This document shows positions 9,069 to 17,269 of a stretch of 64,000 nucleotides of DNA, piece by piece. The stretch's first letter is position 1. Every line of letters begins with the position of its first letter. The translations under genes and the position numbers were made by a program. The notes under the pieces were generated by a model, which did no database searches, was not told the DNA's origin, and saw only the letters and a program-made list of their open reading frames with translations. Origin of the DNA: Stagnimonas sp965279705. GTDB lineage: Bacteria > Pseudomonadota > Gammaproteobacteria > Nevskiales > Nevskiaceae. The DNA is taken from NCBI GenBank assembly GCA_965279705.1, contig OZ257257.1, positions 1,984,001 through 2,048,000 of the forward strand, in the 5' to 3' direction.

Positions 9069-9857
9069 ATGCAAATCCCGCCTGACCCACAAAGTATGTC
9101 GCAACTCGGTGCACACGATCCGGTGTTGCGCTGGGCGGCATCAACGCGTGGACGTAAGCTCACCAGCATCGAACATCAGGAAGTCTCCCGGCAGGTGCCG
9201 GAGCTGTTCGGCAGGCATTTTTTGCAGATCGGCCACTGGGGTTTGGGCAATGACTGGCTCGATGGCAGCGAGATGCTGCATCGGGCGGTTTTGACCACCA
9301 GTGCGCAGGCGCAAGCTCAGTTGCCAGGGCAGGCGCGTGTCGATGCACTCGCGCTGCCACTCGCCAGCCGTACGGTCGATGCCATCTTGCTGCCACATAC
9401 ACTGGAGTTCGCCAACTCTCCGCACACCCTGCTGCGCGAGGTGTCGCGGGTGTTGAGCGAACGTGGCCGCTTGTTGATTCTGGGGTTCAACCCTTGGAGC
9501 CTTCTGGCCATGCGGCGCTGGCTGGGCTTCGCACCGCGCGCCTTGCCGACAGATACCCATTTCTATTCCGCAGGTCGCGTCAGCGATTGGTTGACGTTGC
9601 TGGATTTCGAGATCACCTCCGTGCGCCGATTCAGTGCCGGATTTCCTTGGTTGCCGCCGCGCAGCAACCTCGAGTTTTTCAGCCCCGCCGCTCTCGTGCA
9701 GCCGATGTCAGAAGGTTATTTGATTGCAGCCAAGAAACGGGTCACGCCGATGAATCTCGTTGGCCGCACGCAGCGTGCACAAGTCAGACCCTTGGTGCCT
9801 GTTGCCGTCGCCCATTCGGTACGCCGTGACGTCGAGCCAGAGTCACCCACCACTTGA
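9069..9857 (+). CDS. yafS: SAM-dependent methyltransferase (YafS-like)
   Basis: A class I methyltransferase-like protein of up to 262 residues; an alternative start is the ATG at 9096. Its Rossmann-like part has the post-motif region VDALALPLASRTVDAILLPHTLEF and VLSERGRLLILGFNP, as in UbiE/Methyltransf_11 enzymes, while motif I (HWGLGNDW) is weak and lacks the usual GxGxG. The position between gloB (divergent) and rnhA is the same as that of yafS in E. coli, which supports the assignment. The substrate of this family is unknown. It ends 22 bases before the chosen rnhA start and is probably co-transcribed with rnhA and dnaQ. Confidence 0.8.
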   Translation: MQIPPDPQSMSQLGAHDPVLRWAASTRGRKLTSIEHQEVSRQVPELFGRHFLQIGHWGLGNDWLDGSEMLHRAVLTTSAQAQAQLPGQARVDALALPLASRTVDAILLPHTLEFANSPHTLLREVSRVLSERGRLLILGFNPWSLLAMRRWLGFAPRALPTDTHFYSAGRVSDWLTLLDFEITSVRRFSAGFPWLPPRSNLEFFSPAALVQPMSEGYLIAAKKRVTPMNLVGRTQRAQVRPLVPVAVAHSVRRDVEPESPTT

Positions 9858-9879
9858 TCTGTATCTTGAGTCATTGCGC

Positions 9880-10320
9880 TTGAAGAACGTCGTCATCCAC
9901 ACCGACGGCGCCTGTCGCGGCAATCCGGGCCCGGGTGGCTGGGGCGCACGCCTCGCCTTCGGTGCGCATGTGCGCGAACTCTGCGGCGGCGAGCCCGACA
10001 CCACCAACAACCGCATGGAAATGATGGCGGCGATCATGGCGTTGGAGGCCTTGAAAGAGCCCTGCAACATCACGCTGTTTACCGATTCCGTCTACGTGCG
10101 TTCCGGCATTCTCGAATGGCTGGAAGGCTGGAAAAAGCGGGGTTGGAAAACCGCCAGCAAGCAGCCGGTGAAGAATGTCGATCTCTGGCAGCGGCTCGAC
10201 GCCGCGCGCCTGCCGCATGTGGTGGATTGGCGCTGGGTGAAGGGTCATGCTGGTGACCCCGGCAATGAAGCAGCTGATCAGCTGGCGAACAAGGGCATCG
10301 ACACGATGAAACGCGCATGA
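9880..10320 (+). CDS. rnhA: Ribonuclease HI
   Basis: The enzyme cuts the RNA strand of RNA-DNA hybrids, removing R-loops and primer remnants in the cytoplasm. Counting from the TTG at 9880 the catalytic residues are D9 (HTDGACRGNPGPGG), E47 (NRMEMMAA), D69 (LFTDSVYV) and D133, with H123 in the flexible KGHAGD loop. The resulting 146 residues match the family (155 in E. coli). No ATG is available at the right place: the first in-frame ATG is 120 bases upstream within the methyltransferase gene, so a TTG start at 9880 (or 9874) is most likely. The stop overlaps the dnaQ start by four bases. Confidence 0.93.
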   Translation: MKNVVIHTDGACRGNPGPGGWGARLAFGAHVRELCGGEPDTTNNRMEMMAAIMALEALKEPCNITLFTDSVYVRSGILEWLEGWKKRGWKTASKQPVKNVDLWQRLDAARLPHVVDWRWVKGHAGDPGNEAADQLANKGIDTMKRA

Positions 10321-11048
10321 GCACCCGCCAAATCGTTCTCGACACCGAAACCACAGGCCTGGTCGTGGACGAAGGCCATCGCATCATTGAAGTCGGCTGC
10401 ATCGAGATGAAAGATCGCAAGCCCACCGGCAACAATTTCTGGCGCTACGTGAATCCCGATCGCGAGATCGACGACGGCGCGGTAGCCGTGCATGGCATCA
10501 CCACAGCGTTTCTTGCCGACAAGCCGCTGTTCCACGAAATTGCCCAGGATTTATTGGACTATTTGCAGGGTGCGGAGCTGCTGATCCACAACGCCAATTT
10601 CGACGTGGGGTTTTTGAACCGCGAGTTTCAACGCTGCGGCATCGACACGAAGCTGGCCGAGGTCTGCAAGATCACCGATACGGTATCGATGGCGCGCAAG
10701 ATGAATCCGGGCCAAAAAGCCAGCCTCGATGCTCTGTGCAAGCGCTACGGCATCGACAACACCAATCGCAAGTTTCACGGTGCGTTGCTGGATGCGCAGT
10801 TGCTTGCCGAGGTGTATCTGGCGATGACCGGCGGTCAGTCGCGCCTGCTGCTGGATGCCGGTGGCAATGCCAACGCGCGCCGGGGTGGACGGGTGCTGGC
10901 ACAGTTGCAGGCCATGGCAGCGGCTAACTCACCGGTGGTTCTCTGCGCCAATGAGGAGGAGCTGGCATTGCACCAGGCACGGTTGAAGATGCTAGCCAAA
11001 AAATCAGGCAAGACCATTTGGCTGGATGAGTTGCCTACAGCACAGTAA
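10317..11048 (+). CDS. dnaQ: DNA polymerase III epsilon subunit, 3'-5' proofreading exonuclease
   Basis: This 243-residue protein carries the DEDDh exonuclease motifs: ExoI D9/E11 in LDTETTG, ExoII in HNANFDVGFLNREF, and ExoIII in FHGALLDAQLLAEVY. It proofreads new DNA as part of the Pol III core together with the alpha and theta subunits. The last 60 residues hold the low-conservation segment that binds alpha in E. coli. It is translationally coupled to rnhA; in E. coli the two genes are adjacent but divergent, whereas here they run in the same direction. It ends 12 bases from the convergent ArsR-methyltransferase gene, with no clear terminator between them. Confidence 0.95.
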   Translation: MSTRQIVLDTETTGLVVDEGHRIIEVGCIEMKDRKPTGNNFWRYVNPDREIDDGAVAVHGITTAFLADKPLFHEIAQDLLDYLQGAELLIHNANFDVGFLNREFQRCGIDTKLAEVCKITDTVSMARKMNPGQKASLDALCKRYGIDNTNRKFHGALLDAQLLAEVYLAMTGGQSRLLLDAGGNANARRGGRVLAQLQAMAAANSPVVLCANEEELALHQARLKMLAKKSGKTIWLDELPTAQ

Positions 11049-11060
11049 TGGTGAAGTCGC

Positions 11061-11984
11061 TCAGCGACGCGCAACGGCCGTCAGCACCTCGAAGTAGGGT
11101 GCGCGTGTTTCCTCTGAGGTGACGCCACAGCTAGTCACCTCGAAGCCAGATTTCTTCAGGAGCTTGGCCAGTGCCTCCGGTTTGAAGCCTGGGTTGCGGT
11201 GGTCGTAGCCACGCACGGTCTCGGTGTGCGGATGCTCGGCCAAGGCCGCGACAATCAGTGTGCCCTTGGCCTTGAGTACGCGATGTGCTTCGGTCAGCAC
11301 CGATGCCGGTTCGGCGGAGTAGGCCAAAGCGTGCAGCGCAAACACCGTATCGAAACTGGCGGCCGCGAAGGGCAGGGCGTGCATGTCGCCCTGTTGCAGG
11401 GTGATGTTGCCGTGACCTGCCAGCCTGCGGCGGGCTGCGGCAAGCACGGTATCGCTGATATCGACACAGGTGAGTTGCTTGCAGCGGGGTGCAATCAATT
11501 CGGCGAACACGCCATCGCCGGAGGCGATGTCCAGCACGGTGCCCAGCTGCATGACGCCGATCAGTGCATGGGCAGTGGCTTCCCAGGTGCGGCCTGGCGA
11601 ATAGTGGCGCTCCATGCGCCCAGCGACGGATTCCGCCCAGGTCTGGCCCTTGCTGCGTGCGCGCAACACTTGCTCGGCGCGCTCCTGATCGGCACCTGCC
11701 TGCGCATCGTCGAGCTGGGCGCGCAGCGAGGCCCATAGCCCGGCGGCGGGGCCGTCGAGTCTGCGAGCGGAGTAGAGCGCTGCCCCCTCGCTTTTCTCGG
11801 CCTGCACTAGCCCTGCCGCTTTCAGTCGCGACAGATGGGTCGAGACCCGGCTCTGCGCAAGACCAGTGATCTCGGTGAGTTCGGTGGCGGAGAGCGCTTG
11901 CGCTTCCAGCAGCAGCAGCAGGCGTTGGCGCGAGGCATCTGCCAGCAGGCTGCACAGTTCGGTGCTTTGTTTGAGAGTGAGCAT
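11061..11984 (-). CDS. ArsR-family regulator fused to a SAM-dependent methyltransferase
   Basis: Residues 1-90 form a winged helix-turn-helix of the ArsR type (LCSLLADASRQRLLLLL, then TGLAQSRVSTHLSRLKAAGL). Residues 130-305 form a class I methyltransferase with motif I VLDIASGDGVFAEL, the acidic end of strand 2 in CVDIS, and motif IV SFDTVFALHAL. No cysteine pair of the metal-sensing ArsR type is visible in the DNA-binding domain. Fusions of this kind are common in proteobacteria, often near methionine/SAM-cycle genes; here the neighbours are dnaQ and a phasin gene. It may be a regulator that reads SAM or its own substrate, but target and substrate are unknown. Confidence 0.88.
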   Translation of the reverse strand: MLTLKQSTELCSLLADASRQRLLLLLEAQALSATELTEITGLAQSRVSTHLSRLKAAGLVQAEKSEGAALYSARRLDGPAAGLWASLRAQLDDAQAGADQERAEQVLRARSKGQTWAESVAGRMERHYSPGRTWEATAHALIGVMQLGTVLDIASGDGVFAELIAPRCKQLTCVDISDTVLAAARRRLAGHGNITLQQGDMHALPFAAASFDTVFALHALAYSAEPASVLTEAHRVLKAKGTLIVAALAEHPHTETVRGYDHRNPGFKPEALAKLLKKSGFEVTSCGVTSEETRAPYFEVLTAVARR

Positions 11985-12002
11985 CCCGCAATGATGACCA
12001 AT

Positions 12003-12026
12003 AAAAAAGCCCGCCGATAGGCGGGC
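12003..12026 (-). terminator. Rho-independent terminator of the phasin gene
   Basis: On the minus strand GCCCGCC, a four-base loop TATC, and GGCGGGC are followed by six T. The hairpin starts 25 bases downstream of the phasin stop and lies before the ArsR-methyltransferase start at 11984, so it separates the two transcripts. Confidence 0.9.
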
Positions 12027-12050
12027 CTGGATACGGTTAAACCAACTTGC

Positions 12051-12767
12051 TCACCCCATTTTCTTGACGGCGCTGGTCACTTTCGACGCCGCCTGCTTGG
12101 CCTTGCTGCTGGCTGCTGCGGCGCGCGAATTGGCAGAAGGCTTGGCGGCGACTACCGCTTTTTTCACAGGGGCGGCCTTAGGCTTGATGTCCAGCACCGA
12201 ACCGAGCTTGTGCTTCACCACCTTTACGTCGCTCTTCACCGTGGCGGCCACTTTCTTTGCGTCGGTTTTTACTGCAGCGGCGACTTTGTCGGCCGAGCTT
12301 TTGGCCTGAGCAGTGACCTGAGCAGTGATCTGCGCGGCGCTCTTCTGGGCACTGGCGGCAGCGGACTGCACATCAGCCACTGCTTTCTTGGCTTTGGCAG
12401 TGATCTTGTTCAGCTCGGTTTCGGCAACAGCACCAGTCTTCAGGCCTTTTTGCACAAGACCGACCAACTCTTGACGAGTCTCGGAGACGATGCCGAGTGA
12501 ATCCTTGGCGGTGCCAATCAGGCGCGTCACGGTCTCCTGCATCAGGTCCAGCTGTTTGGTCGCCATATCTTTCACTGAATCGCCGGATTTGGACGACTTG
12601 AGCGAGGCGAGCACGTTCTTGTAGGTGTCGTTGAGTGCCTTGAGCTCATGTTCGGCGAGCCGCTGCACGCCTTGGGTGACGATCTTGTTGGCTTGACCGA
12701 CAACTTCCAGAGAATCCTTGCGGATTTTGTCGATGGAGGTTTTCAAGTGGTCGAAACTTTTGCTCAT
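12051..12767 (-). CDS. Phasin with a histone-like Ala/Lys-rich tail (PhaF-like)
   Basis: The protein has 238 residues from the ATG at 12767, preceded by AGGGGAG. Residues 1-125 resemble the phasin domain: an amphipathic helix-rich segment (for example VVGQANKIVTQGVQRLAEHE). Residues 125-238 are a low-complexity coiled coil and tail rich in Ala, Lys, Ser and Val, repeated as AAAVKTDAKKVAATVKSDVK, like the nucleoid-binding tail of Pseudomonas PhaF. Phasins coat polyhydroxyalkanoate granules; a basic tail can tie granules to DNA for even partition at division. The phaC synthase gene is not in this window. The gene is monocistronic, with a good sigma70 promoter and a strong terminator. Confidence 0.8.
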   Translation of the reverse strand: MSKSFDHLKTSIDKIRKDSLEVVGQANKIVTQGVQRLAEHELKALNDTYKNVLASLKSSKSGDSVKDMATKQLDLMQETVTRLIGTAKDSLGIVSETRQELVGLVQKGLKTGAVAETELNKITAKAKKAVADVQSAAASAQKSAAQITAQVTAQAKSSADKVAAAVKTDAKKVAATVKSDVKVVKHKLGSVLDIKPKAAPVKKAVVAAKPSANSRAAAASSKAKQAASKVTSAVKKMG

Positions 12768-12824
12768 GTGATGCTCCCCTTCTAATGGTGACGCCTGTGG
12801 ATAACAGAATACGCACAAGTAGAA

Positions 12825-12854
12825 ATCTTACAAAATCAGGCAAGTTACTGTCAA
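12825..12854 (-). promoter_or_regulatory. Sigma70-type promoter of the phasin gene
   Basis: On the minus strand a perfect TTGACA (12854-12849) is followed after 18 bases by TAAGAT (12830-12825). This is 58 bases upstream of the phasin ATG. The -10 matches four of six consensus bases. Confidence 0.65.
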
Positions 12855-13042
12855 ACAATGAGTTTTCGTCTTTGTAGGGCAATTAATAAGCAGTCAGATT
12901 GAATCATACCGAAAGGTTTGTTACCGCATTGTCGCGGGCAGGTTCGGCGGGTAAGATCGCTGCGCCTTATCAGGCCGCAAACAGCTGCAGTCAATGCGTT
13001 GTGCGGCACATCACAACTGTCATCAACCCCCAAGAGGTGCTC

Positions 13043-15193
13043 ATGTATCAAGGCCAATCCATTCAGGTCACGAAACTCGACGGCGACATCGCCGAGCTGT
13101 GTTTCAACAACCAGACGGACTCCGTCAACAAGTTCGACCTGCGCACCGTCACCGAGCTGGGCGAGGCCACCAAGGCCATCGCTGCCGATGGCAGTATCAA
13201 GGGCCTGCTGGTCACTTCCGGCAAAGAGGTCTTCATCGTCGGTGCAGATATCACCGAGTTCGGTGCCAACTTCCAGAAGACCGAAGAAGAAATCGCCGCC
13301 TGGGCGTTCGAGGCCAACCACATCTTCAACGCGGTCGAAGATCTGCCGTTCCCCTCCGTCACCGCCATCAACGGCATCGCCCTCGGTGGCGGGCTGGAGA
13401 TGTCGCTGACCACCGACTACCGCCTGATGAGCGCCACCGCACAGGTGGGCTTGCCGGAAGTGAAACTGGGCATCTTCCCTGGCTTCGGCGGTACCGTGCG
13501 TCTGCCGCGCCTGATTGGTGCGGATAACGCCATTGAATGGATTGCCGGCGGCGAACAGCAGAAGGCCGATGCCGCCCTCAAGGTGCACGCTGTCGATGGC
13601 GTGGTCGCTGGCGACAAGCTGAAAGGCGCTTCGCTCAAGTTCTTGCAGTCCGCTATCGACGGCAAGTTCGACTGGAAGGCGCGTCGCCTGCAAAAGACCA
13701 GCAAGCTCAATCTCAATCCGCTGGAAACCATGATGGTGTTCTCGACCGCCAAGGGCTTCATCGCCGGTAAGGCAGGCAAGAACTACCCGGCACCCGTCGC
13801 TGCGGTTTCGGCTATCGAGAAGGCTGCCGGCAAGGGCCGCGATGACGCGTTGAAGATTGAGGCAGCAGGCTTTGCCAAGCTCGCCAAGACTACCGTCGCC
13901 GACTCGCTGATTTCCCTGTTTCTCAACGACCAGTTTCTGAAGAAAAAAGCCAAGGGCGCCAGCAAGATCGCCAAGCCGGTGAAGCAGGCTGCCGTATTGG
14001 GTGCCGGCATCATGGGTGGCGGCATTGCCTACCAGAGTGCGAGCAAGGGCACGCCGATCATCATGAAGGACATCGCCGACAAGGCGCTGGACATCGGCAT
14101 GAACGAGGCCAACAAGCTGCTCTCGGTGATGGTCGACCGCAAGAAGATGACGCCGGTACAGGCCGGCGCAGTGCTGAGCACCATCCGCCCAACGCTCAAC
14201 TACGGTGACTTCGGCAACGTCGACATCGTCGTCGAAGCGGTGGTCGAAAACCCCAAGGTGAAAAAAAGCGTGCTGGCTGACGTCGAAAAGATCGTCAAGC
14301 CCGGCACAATCATCGCCAGCAACACATCCTCGATCTCGATCGAAGAGCTGTCGACGGTGATGCAGCACCCCGAGAACTTCCTCGGCATGCACTTCTTCAA
14401 TCCCGTCCACAAGATGCCCTTGGTAGAAGTGATCTATGCACCCAAGACCTCGAAGGAAGCGATTGCAACCACCGTCGCCTACGCCACCTCGATGGGCAAG
14501 ACCGCGATCGTCGTCAAGAACTGCCCCGGCTTCCTCGTCAACCGGATTCTCTTCCCCTACTTCGGTGGCTGGACGCAACTGCTGCGCGACGGTGCCGACT
14601 TCCAGAAAATGGACAAGGTGATGGAAGCCTTCGGCTGGCCAATGGGCCCGGCCTACTTGCAGGATGTGGTCGGCATCGACACCTCGCACCACGTCGGCGA
14701 CGTGCTGGCCGAGGGCTACCCCGATCGCATGGCGAAGACCTTCCGCACCGCGATGGACGTGATGTATGAGGCCAAACGCTATGGTCAGAAGAACGGCGTG
14801 GGCTTCTACAAATACACCACCGACCCTAAGGGCAAACCGATCAAGGCAGTGGACGAAGGCACCTATGCGCTGATCAAGGAAGTGCAGCCCGACGGCCAGA
14901 AGGATTTCAGCGACGACGAGATTGTCGATCGCATGATGATCCCCATGATCATCGAGACGGTGCGCTGCTTAGACGAGAGCATTGTCGAGACCGCGGCCGA
15001 GGCGGATATGGGTCTCATCATGGGTGTTGGCTTCCCGCCGTTCCGTGGTGGCGCACTCAAGTACGCCGACACTGTGGGCCTCAAAACCCTCATCGAGAAG
15101 TGCGCCAAATACGCCGCTCTCGGCAAGCTCTACGAGCCCACCGAGTCGATGAAGAAGATGGCTGCCGAAGGCAAGCTCTACTACCCCAAATAA
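13043..15193 (+). CDS. fadB: Fatty acid oxidation complex subunit alpha: enoyl-CoA hydratase / 3-hydroxyacyl-CoA dehydrogenase
   Basis: The bifunctional alpha chain hydrates enoyl-CoA and oxidises the 3-hydroxyacyl-CoA in beta-oxidation. The start at 13043 follows AGAGGTGCTC and gives 716 residues, matching Pseudomonas FadB (715). The N-terminal crotonase domain (about 1-190) has the oxyanion-hole segment NGIALGGGLEM. The NAD-binding domain begins near residue 315 with AAVLGAGIMGGGIAYQSA, and the dehydrogenase catalytic His lies in GMHFFNPVHKMPLVEV. The C-terminal dehydrogenase domain is complete. It is followed after 13 bases by fadA, so both subunits of the alpha2beta2 complex are made from one message. 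Upstream, 188 bases separate it from the divergent phasin promoter. Confidence 0.96.
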   Translation: MYQGQSIQVTKLDGDIAELCFNNQTDSVNKFDLRTVTELGEATKAIAADGSIKGLLVTSGKEVFIVGADITEFGANFQKTEEEIAAWAFEANHIFNAVEDLPFPSVTAINGIALGGGLEMSLTTDYRLMSATAQVGLPEVKLGIFPGFGGTVRLPRLIGADNAIEWIAGGEQQKADAALKVHAVDGVVAGDKLKGASLKFLQSAIDGKFDWKARRLQKTSKLNLNPLETMMVFSTAKGFIAGKAGKNYPAPVAAVSAIEKAAGKGRDDALKIEAAGFAKLAKTTVADSLISLFLNDQFLKKKAKGASKIAKPVKQAAVLGAGIMGGGIAYQSASKGTPIIMKDIADKALDIGMNEANKLLSVMVDRKKMTPVQAGAVLSTIRPTLNYGDFGNVDIVVEAVVENPKVKKSVLADVEKIVKPGTIIASNTSSISIEELSTVMQHPENFLGMHFFNPVHKMPLVEVIYAPKTSKEAIATTVAYATSMGKTAIVVKNCPGFLVNRILFPYFGGWTQLLRDGADFQKMDKVMEAFGWPMGPAYLQDVVGIDTSHHVGDVLAEGYPDRMAKTFRTAMDVMYEAKRYGQKNGVGFYKYTTDPKGKPIKAVDEGTYALIKEVQPDGQKDFSDDEIVDRMMIPMIIETVRCLDESIVETAAEADMGLIMGVGFPPFRGGALKYADTVGLKTLIEKCAKYAALGKLYEPTESMKKMAAEGKLYYPK

Positions 15194-15206
15194 TCAGGAG
15201 ATTTCC

Positions 15207-16367
15207 ATGACCGAAGTCGTAATCGTAGACGCCGTCCGCACCCCGATGGGTCGCAGCAAAGGTGGCATGTATCGCAACGTCCGCGCAGAAGAACTCTCTG
15301 CCCACCTCATCAAAGCGGTGCTGGCTCGCAATGCCGCATTGAAGCCCGCCGATGTCGAAGACGTGATCTGGGGCTGCGTCCAGCAGACCCTGGAGCAGGG
15401 CTTTAACGTCGCCCGCAATATCGGCCTCATGGCTGGCTTGCCGCAGTCCGTGCCCGGCCAAACCGTCAACCGCCTGTGCGGTTCGTCGATGACAGCTATC
15501 CACGCCGCTTTTGCCAATATCAAGGCAGGCCTGGGGGACGTCTACATCTGTGGCGGCGTCGAGCACATGGGCCATGTGGCCATGGACTACAACTTCGATG
15601 GCGCGCCGGCAATGAGCCTCAACACCGCCAAGGCTGACGCGATGATGGGCCTGACGGCAGAGATGCTGACGCAGACGCACCAGATCACGCGCGAGCAGCA
15701 GGATGCCTTTGCACTGGCCAGCCATCAGAAAGCCACGAAGGCAATGCAGAGCGGCAAGACCAAGAACGAGGTCATCCCAACGATGGCGCACGACGCCGAC
15801 GGCATGCCGTTCATGGCCACCGAAGACGAAGTAGTGCGCCAGAACGCCAGCATTGCCGATCTCGCCAAGTTGAGGCCCGCCTTCAACCCCAAGGGCAGCG
15901 TCACCGCCGGCACCTCCTCGGCCATCTCCGACGGTGCCAGCTGCGTGCTGGTGATGAGTGCCGATAAAGCGAAAGCTCTCGGCCTCAAGCCGCTCGCCAA
16001 GATCGTCTCGGTGGCTGCTGCCGGTTGCCAGCCCTCGATCATGGGTATCGGCCCAGTGCCGGCATCGCAAAAAGCCCTCAAGGCGGCTGGCATGGATATC
16101 AGCCAGATCGACTATTTCGAGTTGAACGAGGCCTTTGCAGCGCAGAGCCTGGCAGTGATCAAAGACTTGAAGATCGGCGAGCGCATGGACCGCATCAATC
16201 TCAAGGGCGGCGCGATTGCACTCGGCCATCCACTGGGTTGCTCGGGCGCCCGCATCACCGGTGCCTTGGCGCATGTGCTGAATGAAGAAGGCGGCGAGTT
16301 TGGTCTGGCCACCATGTGCATCGGCATGGGGCAGGGTGTCGCAACCGTGTTGCAGCGCGTCCACTAA
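15207..16367 (+). CDS. fadA: 3-ketoacyl-CoA thiolase, fatty acid oxidation complex subunit beta
   Basis: The 386-residue thiolase carries the nucleophile C91 in NRLCGSSMTAIH, the NEAFAAQ motif near residue 310, and the C-terminal catalytic pair in GHPLGCSGAR (His and Cys). It splits 3-ketoacyl-CoA with CoA into acetyl-CoA and a shortened acyl-CoA. The start has AGGAGATTTCC in front of it. Its length fits FadA (387-391). A bidirectional terminator follows directly. Confidence 0.96.
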   Translation: MTEVVIVDAVRTPMGRSKGGMYRNVRAEELSAHLIKAVLARNAALKPADVEDVIWGCVQQTLEQGFNVARNIGLMAGLPQSVPGQTVNRLCGSSMTAIHAAFANIKAGLGDVYICGGVEHMGHVAMDYNFDGAPAMSLNTAKADAMMGLTAEMLTQTHQITREQQDAFALASHQKATKAMQSGKTKNEVIPTMAHDADGMPFMATEDEVVRQNASIADLAKLRPAFNPKGSVTAGTSSAISDGASCVLVMSADKAKALGLKPLAKIVSVAAAGCQPSIMGIGPVPASQKALKAAGMDISQIDYFELNEAFAAQSLAVIKDLKIGERMDRINLKGGAIALGHPLGCSGARITGALAHVLNEEGGEFGLATMCIGMGQGVATVLQRVH

Positions 16368-16381
16368 GCCTGGATCGCTTC

Positions 16382-16414
16382 AAAAAAAAGGCCGGATTTA
16401 TCCGGCCTTTTTTT
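16382..16414. terminator. Bidirectional rho-independent terminator between fadA and the TetR gene
   Basis: GGCCGGA (16390-16396), loop TTTA and TCCGGCC (16401-16407) form a stem flanked by eight A on the left and a run of T on the right, so it can end transcription in both directions. It lies 15 bases after the fadA stop and just past the stop of the convergent TetR gene. Confidence 0.92.
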
Positions 16415-16423
16415 GTGCGCTAC

Positions 16424-17137
16424 TCAAGGCAGCGAGCCCCGAATTGGCACTTCTCCTTTCTTGCGTTTCGAGGCAGAGGCTGTCTTGGCGATTCCGAATC
16501 CCGTGATGCCACTGATCATCAGCTTGGTCGCGAAGCGTGCCGCGGCTTCCGCATCGGGCTTCTTGGTAAACGCGAGCACGCGGCCCAGTTCGAAGCCAAT
16601 GCCGTAGCAGGAGGCAGCCAGCAACTCGACATCAATCGGTGGAAACACGCCACGCGCAACCGCCTCGCTGAAATCCTCTTTCAAGGTGCGCATGGGGATG
16701 CCGATCACGGTGTCTTCAAACAGCACGCGGACTGCGGTCTCGTTACGCAGGATCAGGCGAAAAAAAGACGGGTCAGTCGCGATCTTGGTGAACAGTGCCT
16801 GGAACGCACCGTAGATGAACCCCTCAATACTCGGTGATTGCATGCGCACCGCGTGCATCGCACCGTTCACCTCATTGATGCGTGCTTCGAGCACGGCTTT
16901 GAACAGTGTGTCCTTGTCGGTGAAGTAGTTATAGAACGTGCCTGCTGCCAAGCCGGTTTCACGCACTACATCACGGATGGTCAGGGCGTCGTAACCCATT
17001 TTCAGAAAACACTTGCTGGCCGCGGCAAGTATCTCGGCGCGGTTGGCCAGTTTGTTCTGCTCGCGTTTGCCCTTGGCAGCCGTGGTGCCGGACGGCCGAG
17101 CACCAATGACCGCAACGCGAGGTGCTGCTGGGCTCAT
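16424..17137 (-). CDS. TetR/AcrR-family transcriptional regulator
   Basis: The 237-residue protein has an unusually long basic N-terminal arm (about 30 residues) before a standard TetR helix-turn-helix (about residues 35-80: AILAAASKCFLKMGYDAL, then LAAGTFYNYFTDKDTLF). The ligand-binding part follows, and the C-terminus is lysine-rich. It sits between fadBA (convergent) and an enoyl-CoA hydratase gene transcribed in the same direction, so a role in controlling fatty-acid breakdown is plausible but unproven. The adjacent perfect inverted repeat at 17219-17257 is a possible regulatory target. Confidence 0.9.
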   Translation of the reverse strand: MSPAAPRVAVIGARPSGTTAAKGKREQNKLANRAEILAAASKCFLKMGYDALTIRDVVRETGLAAGTFYNYFTDKDTLFKAVLEARINEVNGAMHAVRMQSPSIEGFIYGAFQALFTKIATDPSFFRLILRNETAVRVLFEDTVIGIPMRTLKEDFSEAVARGVFPPIDVELLAASCYGIGFELGRVLAFTKKPDAEAAARFATKLMISGITGFGIAKTASASKRKKGEVPIRGSLP

Positions 17138-17218
17138 GAATCTCCTCCAGAAAACCGATGCTGCCTATGAGCCATCGTGTGTCTGTCGGGTGGTTCCGTC
17201 AAGAGCAATACTGACCTT

Positions 17219-17257
17219 CATGCTGCGCTTTGCAGAGAGCCTGCAAAGCGCAGCATG
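17219..17257. repeat. Perfect 16-bp inverted repeat between the TetR and enoyl-CoA hydratase genes
   Basis: CATGCTGCGCTTTGCA (17219-17234), seven bases, then its exact reverse complement (17242-17257). It lies 12 bases after the stop of the enoyl-CoA hydratase gene and 81 bases upstream of the TetR start. There is no T-run on either side, so it is not a standard terminator. It could be a rho-dependent or stabilising mRNA hairpin, or a protein-binding site. Confidence 0.85.
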
Positions 17258-17269
17258 AGTGAATGAAAA

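Noticed and set aside
12851..14692. 613-codon open frame on the minus strand
   Set aside because: It is antisense to fadB, has a shadow-like composition (runs of His, Asp, Gly, Leu) and no family motif; long antisense frames are common in GC-rich genes.
15090..16364. 424-codon open frame on the minus strand
   Set aside because: Antisense to fadA, with composition typical of a complementary reading of a GC-rich gene.
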